Both the position numbers and the translations under genes were made by a program. Positions 17,725 to 31,030 of a stretch of 64,000 nucleotides of DNA are shown one piece after another; position 1 is the stretch's first letter; every line of letters begins with the position of its first letter. The DNA is from Ophiodon elongatus (lineage: Eukaryota; Chordata; Actinopteri; Perciformes; Hexagrammidae). The stretch covers positions 806,001 through 870,000 of the forward strand of contig JACSYO010000469.1 in NCBI GenBank assembly GCA_016806645.1, given 5' to 3'. The notes under the pieces are model-generated. The model was not told where the DNA came from and made no database searches. It saw only the letters and a program-made list of their open reading frames with translations.

Positions 17725-18546
17725 AAAGATGTTGTCATCAGATGTAGCTTACTGCTGATTAGAAAAAATGTGCCTGTTAACACCCTAAACCAAGACTGGA
17801 CAACGTAGTAAGTGTAAGAATAGCCTCACAGAGCTGCCAGCAAGATAGTTTATGATGAAGTTTAATCTGCAAGGACTGTGTTTAGCACAGTCTGTATAAA
17901 ATAATGTTATACAAGTTATACAAGGAACTTTCATTTTAAGTTGATTTTGGCAGTCCCTGTGGTAGTGTTTCCAAGCACCAGAATCCTTTTAGAAAAACCT
18001 CTCATTATACTGCGCAGGGTCTGACCAGGTTCTGGTTCTCCCATGCCTCCCTTCCCATCAGCGGAACCAACGATGCGGCCTGAGCCTCCAGCAGTGTCGG
18101 CTACCAGCGGGAACTGTTGCAGCAGCAAGGCAACACTCTGCTCCTGGCAAGAGGAGAAAACACTTCTGCCGAGCATTGAGCTCTCCTGCTCCCACCGGAG
18201 CTTCTGACTGCAGGTTTTAAGGCTGCAGCAAAGCCGGATCTCGGTCTATCCACAGCAGGCTGGTCCCTGTCAGAGGCCCCTTGTAGTCTGAGCTGAAGGA
18301 GTTTCTGGTGGACCTGCATGACTTAATACGAAATTTGTGCAAAATCCGACTCTGTGTTAGCAAAGACAATCATTAAGATTAACTATTTAGAAAAACCCAA
18401 TCTTCTTGGTGATGGTCTCGTTTACTTATGTAGGCCATATAGAGTCAACAGTATTACATTGAGAATGTTTCACAGCCAGTTCAAAGTTCCTCACAGTAAC
18501 TTTAAGTCAAGTGTCATAATCAGTTATTGTCAAGAAAATCTTCAGG
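17725..18546. other. Non-coding spacer between transposon and SINE
   Basis: Unique sequence. A G/C-richer patch at 18030-18300 carries short frames without similarity. Confidence 0.45.
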
Positions 18547-18700
18547 AGGCGCCCTGGAGGCCTAGGGATTAGGGTGCTAACCATGAACCGCAAAATCCTC
18601 AGTTTGTATCCGGCCGGGGACCTTTGTTGCATGTCGTTCTTTATTTCTCTCTTCCCTCATTTCCTGTCATCTCTATAGTCTAATCTCTCAAATAAAGGCA
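18547..18700 (+). mobile_element. tRNA-derived SINE (teleost type)
   Basis: The head carries a degraded pol III A box (GGCCTAGGGATTAGG, about 18559-18573) and a B box (AGTTTGTATCC, 18601-18611). It is followed by CGGCCGGGGACCTTTGTTGC, a TTCCTGTCATCTCTA segment and a terminal AATAAAGGCA. This layout is a familiar teleost SINE. The B box has lost the canonical GGTTCGA, so the copy is old. No clean target duplication was seen. Confidence 0.75.
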
Positions 18701-19089
18701 TATGTTTGCCATTTGTGCAGTGTAGAATGACTGTGCTGACAAGTAGTAACACCTCGTCATACAGCCATTACACCTGTCCAAAATATTATGTATCATGTGT
18801 TGCTCAAGTTTTGACCCTTGAACCTTCCCCATGCACCTTGCAAATAGGGGAAATTGTGCCAGAAATGCCAATTCTTATTCAGATTATCATGCATACCACA
18901 GACACACACACTCTAAAACCTCACTTTTTCTGCCTCTGTGTGTGTCTATCACTCTTTTAGACACTGTCTCTCATCCACTGTAACCAGACTTGAGGCCTGT
19001 GATCCCCATGATTACTGAGCACACAGAGCCTGGAATCACTGTGATGTCATTAGGATTCCATGAGGCCTACACAATGGCCGTCTCCACGA

Positions 19090-19700
19090 CAACATAACTC
19101 AACCAGTTATAGAGTTGCGAAGAGGGAGGGGGTATTTTGGGAGCCCGTGGTTTCCAGAAACAAAAATCCCATTCATTTTTCCCATAGGAAATGTATCGTG
19201 ACTCACAGTTGGAGTATTCTGGTTAAATAATTGGTCCAAAAATATTAATAACTTTGTTTGAAAATATCTGATTCTTTGGTAAAAGGTCAAAGGTTCAAGC
19301 TTGTGTAACTGCATTTTGGTAAGATCGCAGAGCTTAAAGTTATGTCACGTAACCTGCTAATGACGGGTGGAAGCAAAAAATGATGCTTAGAAATTATGTT
19401 ACATAGGAAAACAGATTTTATAATCTGCAGTTTAGATTAGTCCAGTTTAATTTCGGGGTGAACTTTGGTTATATTCAGCAAATATGGTGCCACGTTTTGT
19501 TAACAACTGCAACAACAAAGTGTTTTGAATGTGCTACAACTCTGACTGGCCTCTTCTCCATGACAATGGCAGCTGAGGCTCATGGGTATTGTTGTATTTA
19601 GAGCCACCCACCATGCCAAAATGATGGATAAAACATGATTTCTCAGGAACAAAGTTGAAAAAGGTAAAGAGAGACCTTAAAACCCTGACTTAAAAACACA
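19090..19700. repeat. Possible old interspersed repeat
   Basis: The text (CCCATTCATTTTTCCCATAGG, ACAGTTGGAGTATTCTGG, then AAGGTCAAAGGTTCAAG) has the look of a decayed dispersed element, and a THAP-like coding fragment might begin near 19480. No terminal repeats or second copy in this window confirm it. Confidence 0.25.
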
Positions 19701-20061
19701 GTGCAGAAGCTCCCAAGAGAAACAAAATGAAGCATTTATTTAACGTGTTCATACTAAAACTAACTATGAGATCTTGACCATAATCAATACCTACATCTCT
19801 GACTTCCAAACTGCACATGGCATCACATCACAGATTACTGTTACTCCCATTACAACTGTAGCTACTGGTAGATAAGCAAGTCTCTCTCCATGGGAGGCCT
19901 TGGGCCTTGACTACCCGGCCATTGGTCACTCCCTGATTGCTGTTGACAAGGTGCTCAGGCAAATGGTTTCCCACTGGGAGAACAAATGACCCCACAAGTG
20001 AGAACTACATGAGCTGCTGTAGGTGGGAACTCTAGCAGGTACATGCAGTCTCCTGGACAAA

Positions 20062-20865
20062 TTAAAGCTGCGGTGGGTAGTATATTTTTGGCATCATTGG
20101 AGGAAAATTCCATAATAACCTTCCAGTTTATTGTAATTCAAGTGGTAGTGGTCTGAGGGAAAACAGACTTATATGCCTTGGCTCTGTTTTTAGGCATTAG
20201 AAAATCTAGTCAGTGACAAGAGACTTTTTCTAATCACAGGTCATTTCAGAGAGAGGGCGTTCTGTTCTACAAATTCAGATGCATGTGCACGTCCCTTCAA
20301 ATGGTGAAAGCCTGATTCAACGGCGGGATATCCTGCAGGAAAAGTTGTTTCTATTCCAATACTGGCAACAACTGCAAAGCAACTCAAAAAAGGCAGACGG
20401 GCTTATCAAATAGAGAGTCTGACAATATCAGCGAAGCGTTTCAGAAATGGAGAGAAAAGGATAGTTTAACCTTCTGCTACTTCACTACCGTTCTGAGCAA
20501 GCCTCATGGCTGTAGTAGCTACATCAGCACCTCGAGGCAAGCATCAGTTTCTCCACATCTCTCTTATAATTTAGCGTGCTGTGTGAGCTCACTGCTGTGG
20601 TGTAGCCATAATGGCTATGGTCAGCATAAGGCTGAACTATTAGCAACAATTTCTCTCCATCTCTGAAAAGCATGACTTTTATTATAGCTCGCTAGAGCCT
20701 CAAATCCCAGTATATCATATCAAAGACATGCAAAGCAAACAGGACTGTAATTCTCATAGAAAAACTGCCTAACCTTGGGTACCACATGAATTACAATATG
20801 CTCAAAGGTTATTGTGGAGGTTTTGCCAAATAATGACAAAAATAAACAGCCTCTCCCAGCTTTAA
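20062..20865. mobile_element. Non-autonomous long-TIR DNA transposon with TTAA ends, ~804 bp
   Basis: The left 84 bases (20062-20145, starting TTAAAGCTGCGGTGGG) are repeated in inverted orientation at 20782-20865, with matching blocks AATAACCTT and ATTGTAATTCA in the same order. Both ends carry TTAA, the target sequence used by piggyBac-type transposases. No transposase is encoded. It is therefore a MITE-like or foldback element. The piggyBac assignment is suggestive only. Confidence 0.75.
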
Positions 20866-23800
20866 GGGAAATACTTCAATGCAAAACAACAACACAAACT
20901 AAGGCCTCAAAAATTAACTTGTTAAATCCATGCGTCTCTATTAACAAAAATGCAGCAAAACAAAGTACTTGAGGCTGTTTGTCAGGAGTCCCTGTTATTT
21001 TGTCCACCACTTGAATTTCTTCTGCTCCTCTAAAAGTTATCAAAGCTACGAGTGAAGTCTGCTTTTCCTCTGCATTTTTGGAGCCTCTAAAGAACACTGG
21101 GCCACAGTGTGGAGGTGTGAATGCTAACATAGCTCAATCTGTATGCTACAGAGAAAAAACAATCCATGCTAATCTGCTGCCACAGACAGGAGTCCTGTTA
21201 GGCCAATCAGGAGGGGAATCATCTGGAGTGGAGAGGGCTCAGAGAAGCCTAGATCAGGGCCCTGATTGCAGCAGGGTGATTTACAGCTTGAGAACAATGA
21301 TGGCTGCCTGGGTCAGCACTGATGAAGAGGCTCTGACTGCACCAGCACCGACAGCACAAACTCACCTGACATTCATGCACTGATGTGCATACATGCATGA
21401 GCACATGCGCAGGCGCGTGCACATACAGAGGCACCGAAACACTCACACTTTGTGTTAGTCACAAAGGTACTGGGCTCGACCTTGCCAGGTTTACTCTGTG
21501 ACCTAAATAAATGCCCCCAAGGCTTGCATTTGACCCTCTGTGTTTCACTAACAACACATAAACCAAAACAACTCAGCAAGCTACTTCCTATGAACTCAGC
21601 ACAGATAAAACGGGAAACTACCTTTGCCCTGCAGCGGCGTATGTAAATACGACGGGAAAGGCTGAGGTTAGCATGAATAAAAGAAGGAGGGAGTTCAGAT
21701 GTGAAGTGGGCATATGAGGGGAGTGGGAGAAAAAAGCAGGGAGGAGGGGGAGTCACCATTAAGAGTATTCTTTAGAGCATCCCCTTTGATCTGCCCGGTC
21801 ATCATTTTAGGAAAGAGGAAAGACCACGAGGGACGAAAAGGTCTCGTCAAAGTGACCCCGTGGCTTCAATGGTAACCAACCCTGGGTGGTGTATCAGGTC
21901 ATTTTTACTACAACAAATACATTTAATGTTATCAATGAGTGACTTTGCAGCAGTAGCGTAAATTTGATTTGATTGTCACTTTTGCAAAATGCTCTTATTG
22001 AAGAAAAACAAAGTAAACAAATTGAACCCATTTCAGAAGCCACATTATTTTATTATCTCAAGCCTTGCCATCAGTTGCTATTGAGATGGTGCAAACACCT
22101 TCTTTAAATACATACATTAAAAATAGATATACTATATATAGTAATTAAAGAATAAAAACAATATTTGAAACATTTAAAGTTCCTTGCAGTAGATCCAAGG
22201 TCTCCAATTGGAAAACAATTTGATGGCGGAGTCTATCAGCACAAACTTAATTATTGTCAGTTCATAAACATCATAGCCAGGGGCATACTAAGGATGCAAA
22301 TACATTATTATTATGTAATTTATTGTTTAATGTTTGGTCATTGAGCATCAGCCTTTTGCCCATACCTTTGAATAGAGATTTGAATGCCATTAAAAGTACA
22401 GAGGTCCTGCAGGTGCCTGCTAAAAGTGGATCTGCTCCTACATGCTTCTGCAGTAGATATGTTGGTATTAAGAAGGAGTTAATTCAGGGTTCGTCTTGTG
22501 TATTTTAAAGTGGCCGCAATGTTGCCCCAGGTCCTGTGTGGGAGTAGAGAGCCTGGTTTTGACATGCGATGCTACACATGCGAGATTGCTCTCAGCTACT
22601 AGAATAGGCAGGTGAGTACATGCACATGAACCCCCTTCACACACAGACACAAACACGATTACTAACTCACTGGTTGTATAGTGAAAAAAGTAACTGACAT
22701 AATAACAGTGGAACAGCAGGCGCGCAGTGTAAAGGGGATATCAGCAGTTCCTATATTTTAAATACTATTCAATATATATTTCCTGATAATTTCCTAAAAA
22801 ACGTTTTATGTTGAAGCAAGTCGTAACGTCTGTTTTGTTACCATCTGACAGTGATAAATGGGGCTTATAGGACATCTCTGACTGATGACAAAGATTGGAA
22901 ACCATGGCTACGGTTGGCAAATACATCCTGTTTTAGACCTCGGGGCCGTGACTCATAACACCAAAACCAACACTTAATAGTTTAAGGGTTGTTGCCAGCT
23001 CTCTTCTTTCACCCTGCTAGGAACCAACGGGCGACTTCCAGAGGCCTGCGTACTGTACACCCCAGAGCCGAGGCAGGGAGGCCTGTGGAGGGTGAGAAGG
23101 CAGTGGGGGAGGTGAGAGAAGATTTTTAGGGTGCCGAGAGTTTTGGGGGCTGAGTGGGTCTATTTAGCCCCCAGCAGATTGCCCCCCTCTCCTTCCCTCC
23201 CCTCCTCCTCCTCCACCCCTCTCCTCCCCCTGGCTTTGTGTGCCCTGAGCCCACTCCTCCCCCTTTTGTCACCCGGGCATTCCGCTTTGGTTAGCACACA
23301 CAATGGGCGCTCAGTGCTCACCCTCCTGACACTGCATTCTGCCTGTGCACCAGGGAGTGGGCACGGGAGGGGGAGGGAATGGGGTCCAGGGGGGAGGGTT
23401 AAAGGATGACAGCAACTCACCCCATGTGACCAAAATGCCATCAAGTATCAACTCCCCCACTCCCTCCCCTTTTCCAAAGACCATCGTCTAACTTCACCCA
23501 TCCATACAGATGGGCAGTAAAACTAGTGCCAGCGGGCCTGGTTGGCACGGCGAAAAACAAAAACCTCGTGTTCACTAGAGCAAACAAACGAACAGGTGTC
23601 TCTCATGGCTGACTGGCGATGTGGAGCCCTGCCTTCATCCAGCTTGCCTCTCAGGGTCTGTGTGCCCAGCTACATGTGTGTTCCCTTCATCTTCATCGTG
23701 CTGGCCACACATCCTAAACGGAATTTTAAGACCTGGCTTCAGAACATTTTTGTCTGAAAATTAATCCCCTACATCGACAACGGTAAGAGTAAAATTGGCA

Positions 23801-24769
23801 CAAATACAAGTCCAGGCTTTACTGCTTTGACATGTTTATCAAATATTTGGAACTCTTCCTGGTCTCCAGCAGGTTTTGCTGAATATAATGATATAATGGC
23901 ATAGTTTGACATGTCATTTATTATGATATTTTGTAAATAGCTGCACATACACAACTGACAAACAGATGATTCCACTTATCTGAAAGTGATAAACTCCCAC
24001 GTAACCAAACATAAAAACACAGGGACACACTCGACTGTAACTAGAGCAGCTTCCTTTCTAATCTGTACACAGATATGACTCTTTCTTAATGGAACCCTCA
24101 ACAAACAATGCGTGATCATATGTCACCTGAAAAAATCTCAGGTGCAAAACGTTGAGAATAAAGTTGCAGAACATGTAACTACACACTGAAATTGGATTCC
24201 TGTTTAAGGACAGCAACAAGCGGAGGATGACTGCGTCTGTATATGTGTGTGTGGCAGCAGCTCAGAGGCTGGTGGGGGGTTAGTTTGGGTTTCAAAGACC
24301 CTGCTTGTTCGCCCATATTTCACACCACGGTGACATCTTAAAGCCTAGACAGGCCTGGTTGCTTCGCCCTCTCTTTCACTTTCTGAGAAAAAAGGGGAAT
24401 TGGGATGTGAGGGAGGGGGTAACTGAAATATATGCAAATGGTCCCCCAGAGGGGATACGAATTTTATGGGTTTAGAATTTAGTTCAGCCAACCTGAATAA
24501 TCAAATGTGGGAACAAAAAAAAACGAGCCCCCCACCATCCCACCACCACAACTCCATACCTCGAGCTTCAACCCCCACCTCAGGCCTCATCTCTGTTCCC
24601 TCCTGCCAGGTCCTCACATAAGAGGAGCTCAGTACGTCCAAACTCTTATTAGGATCTCCTTACGGGGCAGGGGAATGGAAGAGAAATGAGGGAAAGGAGG
24701 AGGAGGGAGGGGAGAGGAGGAGAAGGGGTTAGAGGAAAGGAGAAGAGGGGCTAGTGTACCTGATCAGGC

Positions 24770-24985
24770 AGAACTGCCGGCTCCTGATTACGACACCATT
24801 TTCTCAGCAGGCTTCCCAGCCTCATCCTGCTTCTGTGAATATGGAGCATAGGGCCAGCCAATCCCCTCAGCGCTCCCTCTCATCTAATGGCAGAATTAAG
24901 ACCGTTTAGAGTGATTTCCTCTGCCTTCATGGTCGCACTCTGAAAGAGCTGAATCTTTTTCCCTTTGCGCCGATTTACAATGTGG
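24770..24985. promoter_or_regulatory. Candidate conserved non-coding element
   Basis: A complex, repeat-free block bounded by low-complexity purine and A/T text. It contains GATTACGA, a GTGAATATGGAG segment, CATCTAATGGCAGAATTAAG and a GATTTCC. Function and conservation are not established. Confidence 0.22.
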
Positions 24986-25653
24986 GGGGTCTGGCATGCA
25001 ACGGGTGAGAGAAAAGTTCTACATGACTGAACATAACATTACAACAGGTGGGGAATTGAACGGAGAGTCCGCAGAACATGTCTGAGAACAATTTCACTTC
25101 ACACATTCCTTGGTGTTACATTGAACCAGTATTTCAGTTTGGGAGAAAGGTTCTACTTTTGTAGCACACTTACCTTCATGTGGGTTTATGAGTATACAAC
25201 CAGCTTTTCTGGGAACCTACAATCACAACCACAGCTTCACCTGTGATCTCCATCACTGTGCGTTTAGTTCTGCCCACGTAAAGCACATACAGAGTGAAGC
25301 CGTTGATCCCATTAATTTGCATGTGAAACTACTGGTTAATTATACAAAATAATTCTGATCCATTTAGTTTTTAATTTATCTTTATGACATATTTTTCTGT
25401 TGCACCATCATTTGACCCCTAAGTGATTTTTTTTCTAAATATATTTTGTTTGCCCAGCTGAAAGCTTCATTCAGCACATAATTTGAGGAGTTTGGGGTTA
25501 TAATGACCCTGACATGTCTTCACAGTTCTGGTTTAAATGAAGTCCTCCAAACACGACAGAGACTATTGAGAAATGGTTGAGAAATTAGAAGATTGAGGCT
25601 GAACAGTCTTTGAAAAGTTTACAGTTCACTGTGAAATTAAATTGCTGTTATTC

Positions 25654-25930
25654 AGTAGTGGAAGAAGTACTTAGATATTTTAAAAAAGTAAAAAATAGTA
25701 ATGTCATTTAAGTCAAGCATGAAAATGTCTAAAACATAAAAGTAAAGCATAATAATCAAAATATACTTAAAGCAGCAAAAGCACTCGTTTTTGCAAGACG
25801 GCCCATATTATATAACTGGACTATAATCGTTAATGCATTCGACTTTTAGAATTTTCTGAACTCACTTTAGACTATTTAAAAATATTTTGTCATAAATCTA
25901 AAAACCTAATATTACATTATGTTGATTTAA
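25654..25930 (+). repeat. Dispersed teleost repeat, partial copy of the 59700 family
   Basis: Starts AGTAGTGGAAGAAGTACTTAG and contains the internal ATACTTAAAGCAGCAAAAG segment. It lacks a clear distal end and appears truncated or decayed past about 25930. Confidence 0.55.
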
Positions 25931-26692
25931 TATAAACTGATTAGTTTCACCTACTATTATTGTGACAGTTAATTTCACACTTCATCCAGTGAAAACCATG
26001 AATTTTCAGTTTTGGTGATTTTGAATCGTACGATTTTTTTTAAAACTTCATAAACTATGATCTTATTCTAAAAGTGTACATGGTTTTCATGGGACAGTTG
26101 AAATGTGTTAATCTTACATACATGTAATCCCTAAATGGGAATAAGGCATGTCAAAGATTGAAAGCTGATCATGCGTCAGATCAAACTGATTCATAATGAC
26201 ACTAACCCAAACAGGGAGTAAATCTGGACGCAAATCTGCTTAAACTCACTCCTTCTTTGTCAAACTGCATTACGTCGAGCCCATCACTCTGGGATATAAC
26301 ATAGCACCATATCAAACAACCACAGTTTGAACCTGTTGCTTTTGTGTTCCCCATGCTTAATGATTCCCCCACTTTTCCGCCAACCTCCAGCAGACAAATC
26401 CTTCAGCTTTATTGCCCGGACTCAAGGGCTGCAGGTGCACAGGCCACAAAAGGGAGAGAAGGGGGAGAGGAGGGGGGTGGAGGAGGGGTTGGGAAAGAGA
26501 ATGGTCAGTCGGGGAGATAAGAGAGGAAGGAGCAGAGAGACCCCCCCCGCCCCGTTTTAACCTTTACACCCATCCTCACCCCGGCCCTGGCTCTAGCCCT
26601 GCAAACACCTCTCTGTTTTGCTCCACTGCCCTGCCACATGTGACGGGAGAGGCAAACTGCGAGTGGTGCCGCCTGGCGCTACCAGGCCTTCC

Positions 26693-26695
<3 letters not shown>

Positions 26696-26750
<55 letters not shown>
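26696..26750. repeat. (GT)n microsatellite
   Basis: About 27 uninterrupted GT units. Confidence 0.98.
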
Positions 26751-26751
<1 letters not shown>

Positions 26752-27274
26752 CAGGGGACGGGGCAGGCGTGGCAGAGTGGCCATGTGGCGGTAGCGGCCC
26801 TTTTCTTCTAAAGCATTAGAGGAGCAGTAATGACTACGAGCTACAGCTGTGCCCACTGAGGCTTGCCCTACCTTGCCCTGCAGTGGCCCCTCAACCTCAT
26901 CTCGCCATGTTGCCCTCTGCCTCTGGCCTCTGCTACTGTTAGAGGGAAGCTACAGAGTAGGAATGTTCAGTATTTTTCTTCTCCAAAAATCAGTGTCATC
27001 AAAAGAGAGAAAAAATGTGTGTTATGAGTCTTTGTGGGTTAGACATCCACAGTATGGCATGTGTTATCTGTGATCTATAATGATTTTCCTTGAATAAAGC
27101 TTCACATATTTATGAAATATCAAAGTAATTAAGCCAACGCTTTGTCCATCTCACCTTCTGAAACAGAACTACTCATGTAGAAATATTTATTTCCCATTTT
27201 AAAAACACAGATTACTTTGTGCACAGTTGAGATCAGAAATTCTACTCATTACTTTCATCATTGAACAATAAATA

Positions 27275-27576
27275 TTATTCTCTTGATTCATGGACTGATT
27301 GTTGAGTCTTTAAAATCTCAGAAAATGTCCATCCCTGTTTCCAGAATCCATCCTCAAGATGACATGTGGACAGAAGGCCAACCTTGTGATTGAAGGAAGA
27401 CCCGCTCTGCAATGAGCCACAGCGCCATACTCGAAGTTTACATTATGAAACCAGCGAATCCTCACATTAGAGAAAGGGCTTTTTGCTTAAAAACAATGAA
27501 TCGATTTTCGAAATTGCTGCCAATTATTTCCTGCCGATTGAAAAATCAATTAATTGAGTAACTCTTTCAGCTCTAA
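27275..27576 (-). repeat. Dispersed teleost repeat, inverted copy of the 59424 family
   Basis: On the minus strand the copy opens with GAGCTGAAAGAGTTACTC, followed by AATTAATTGA and an AATCGATTCATTG motif, then TTAAGCAAAAAG. It ends near a TGGACTGATTG-like motif. The order matches the copy at 59424-59650 but is more diverged. Confidence 0.5.
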
Positions 27577-30500
27577 TTGAAACGAGCTGTAGGGTTGAGT
27601 TAGTTCAACATTGGTGTAGATATTGTGACCTGGGTGCAAACAGAGGCAATTTCATTTTCTTTCACTTTAAAATGTCCCTTTTACTACAACCAGTGGAAAT
27701 TAAGTGGAAGTTATTAGGGTCAGTGATGGGTGAAATGGTTATTTGAAAATTAAGAAAGTAAAGTGAATTATTGCAGATTTCCAAAGCTTGGGGAAAAACA
27801 CAAGGCCTATTAAAGGCCTAATATTTAAGTAATTTAAAATCTCAAAATATGGAGCATGAGGGGATTTATCGTATGTTTATTGCTTTTTGTGTATAAGAAT
27901 TACATCTGCATTTATATGTCTGTGTGTGTGTTAGATTCATTATTGTAAGTTGGCAGATAGGGTGTGTCAAAAGTTCTGTCATTCAAAAAAATATGTTCAC
28001 TTTCGTAAGTATGCGTCGCACTGAGTTTTTATCAGCCGTTAATGAATCTATATCTTATTCTGTGTCTATTTCTAAACAAATCGTTCAGTACGCCTGCATT
28101 TCTTTGGCAAATGTTGAGCTGGGACTGGGCTCAAGAACAGAATTATGAGAATATCTGCATAAAAGGCGAGGAGAGGAGAGATGGAAGGACTCGTTTGTGG
28201 TTTAAATGAGTCAGGTTTAGGGAGACGGCCTGAACAGGACACACCGTGTGAGTCACAGATAGAACAAATTATGGTGTGCTGCCAGTGAAAAAACACCTAA
28301 CTGCACCTTACTGAAAAATCTTGGCGTGCTGGGTCCAAGCACTGTCCTTGCCTCCATGTTTCTACCTGTAGACCTAAAAGAGTATTATGCTAGTGTTATT
28401 ATGATTATTAGAAGGTAACTCATGGCCTAATTCGCTCTCTATCACACATACATATATAAACACACCAACCTGCCTGTGTTATTGGAGCTGCTGTGTTGGG
28501 AACACACCCTTGGGGACAGGAATAACTGGCCACTCCAGAGCATGAGGACATCTGAGACACAGTGGCACCACACAAGCATGATGACTCTTTAATGTCTCCT
28601 TATCTTCATCCCTAATCCTCGGCTGCTTCACCGTCAGCTACTGTTTGCACCATCGACAAGTCAAGAGTAGAAGCAGAAAATGGACTTTCTTCATTTTGAA
28701 AGACTAAAGTCCACTAGAAAGCCATTGAGGAAGGCCTCTATTCTGGAGGGAGCCTCATATTGAATACGGATTGAAATTTACATGACAACTTAGGAAAAAT
28801 GCTTTTTTATTACTCATTCATCCCCTAAATCACTCTGCACCCCCGCTCCTTTCCTCTGCCTGAGCTATTAAATCACCATCTTGACCCTGCGACCTGGGGC
28901 CGCAACCATAAAGAGCCCCCCTGTGGGTCAGAGGCCTGATTGTAACATTTGAATATGAAATGGACTTGGTTGGGCCTGGAAACAGCCCCATGCTCTGAGA
29001 CACAGGCTGACCCCCAGGAGAGAGGCCTGCCTCAGCAGCCCCGGGCCTGGAGGCTCCCTCTTCTCTCAGCGAGGATTTACTTGGACTTGAGAAGGAGGGA
29101 GAGACAGAGAGAGGGCTGAAGTCGGGGGTGGAGGGTGAAGCGGGGTAGGGGTTGAGCGAGAGTGAGGGAGAGGAGAAAGAGAGAGGGCAGACATTTGAAT
29201 AAGACAAGAAGCGATTGGTGTTTGCATGACAAAGGAGCCCGCCATCTCCCCTGATTGGTGTCACAGCGCGGCACTAAAGCCATGCAGGCCCCCCCGGGGT
29301 GGGGTGATGTGTGGAGCACAGGCATGTTTATGCATCCAAGGTGTGATATTAGGGCGGGATAGCGGGGGCCCGTTGTCAAGTTTCGGGTGAAGAAGTTTGT
29401 GCGCATACTCTTAAAAGGAGAAGTTTGCATTACACTGAATATAAATTTATAATTTCATGTGAAAATCAAGTCCAAAATGTTATTTTTTCTCTTGAAAGAC
29501 TATACTTGATACTTTAAAAAAATGTACAGCCAACTACAGATGCTTTAAAAGGAGAAGCATTAAAGTCCAGTTTACTCCAATTTAGGTTTTTGGGTTTGGC
29601 ACTTTTGATTTTACAAAGTATTAGCTAAGATCTGGAAATATGGTGACATCGTTACAACAAAGTCCAACAGAGGAAGAAACCGAAGCATTCTGGCCTTCAG
29701 TTCTTGAAAACAAGATAACAGTTAACTCAGATTTTCTGAATCACTTAATGTTTAGAGGGAAAACTAAAAGTGAATTCATCTGAAATGATGTAATAAATTG
29801 CCATTGTATAGATAAATTGGGCACGGAAAACTGCAGTAAGTGTGATTCATAGTATGACTGATTATTTGACTGTTCTCGGCTTGTCTATTCTTTCCAAATA
29901 ACTTTGGTAACCAGGAAGTTTGTTTGAAACTTGTATGATTGTTTGACTTCTTTTGCCCAATCTGACTTCAATTTTGTGAAGTCGCCATGTTCCCGAATCT
30001 CAGCAATTAACTTGGTGAATACAGTTTTATCAATACTAGAAAAAATGGCCAAAGCTACAAAGATAAGTTGCAAAACAATGACACGCTGTCTCATTCACTA
30101 CCGGAACTCCCAAACCTCCTAATTATTCCAGAGAGGTGCGAAGACCCCCACTGTTCTGTCAGTGGAGTCGTTAGCTACTGCAGGTGGACCTCTGGCACCA
30201 CCGAGTCCAGACCATCTCCCTCCCGCTCTCACTCCTGCTGGCCCTCATAACCAACGTTTGATCAGAACAACAACAATACAAGAACAGAGATGAGAGAGGA
30301 TCATATGAGTAGACAAATCCAGGGGCCATGAAGGGGATTTCACAGCTCAATAAATTTGGACAATTTGTTTACAATCCCCATTATGGCGGGCCCCTTGGGG
30401 AGTAGGTGTATATAAATATTGATGCATTTCAGATATCAGCAGATTAGTTGGGAGTTTGCTCCACTCTGGAGAATGATGCAAAAGTGCCTAAAGTGCGAGA

Positions 30501-30598
30501 AGAAGTACCACAGGGGGTGAAAAGAAGAAGGATGAGGATGAAGGAAGCGCGAGTGAGAGTTAGCGAGGTCACACACTCTCACTCACGCACACTAGACG

Positions 30599-30620
30599 CA
30601 CACACACACACACACACACA
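30599..30620. repeat. Short (CA)n microsatellite
   Basis: Eleven CA units, with a second short CA run at about 30818-30836. Confidence 0.9.
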
Positions 30621-30971
30621 CTCTGACCCCCTGCAGACAAAGCCTCCACAGGCTCATCTGGGCAGTGCTGCTGGCCCTCAGGGACACACCTCCAAGAGAG
30701 ATGGACTGACTAACTCTCCATGGCAACTAATCAATAAGTGACAGAGTCAGTCAGGACTGACCCGTAGCCCAGTGCGCTACACCTCCCCCCACGTTCCCAG
30801 GGTTACACTCCCATAAACCACACACACACACACACAGACTGGGCTACACTAAAAAATAAAGTGCCATCAAACTGACCAGTTTCAAAATAAATCTTTCCTC
30901 CTACCTTTGCCTTTACCTTTGCATTTGACAAAATACCTTCTTTCTTAAACATGTGCAAGTGTTTTTGTTTT

Positions 30972-30973
<2 letters not shown>

Positions 30974-31028
<55 letters not shown>
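30974..31028. repeat. (CA)n microsatellite
   Basis: About 27 uninterrupted units. Confidence 0.97.

Positions 31029-31030
<2 letters not shown>

Noticed and set aside
18547..18611. A possible functional tRNA gene
   Set aside because: The A and B boxes are degraded, no cloverleaf can be drawn and a SINE body follows.
19480..19530. A possible THAP-like start (MVPRFVNNCNN)
   Set aside because: Only one cysteine of the expected zinc ligands is present and a stop follows soon. Too short to call a transposase remnant.
28830..29264. A 144-codon minus-strand frame
   Set aside because: Ser/Pro-rich, no domain or splice context, and part of it is a purine-biased strand. No support as a gene.
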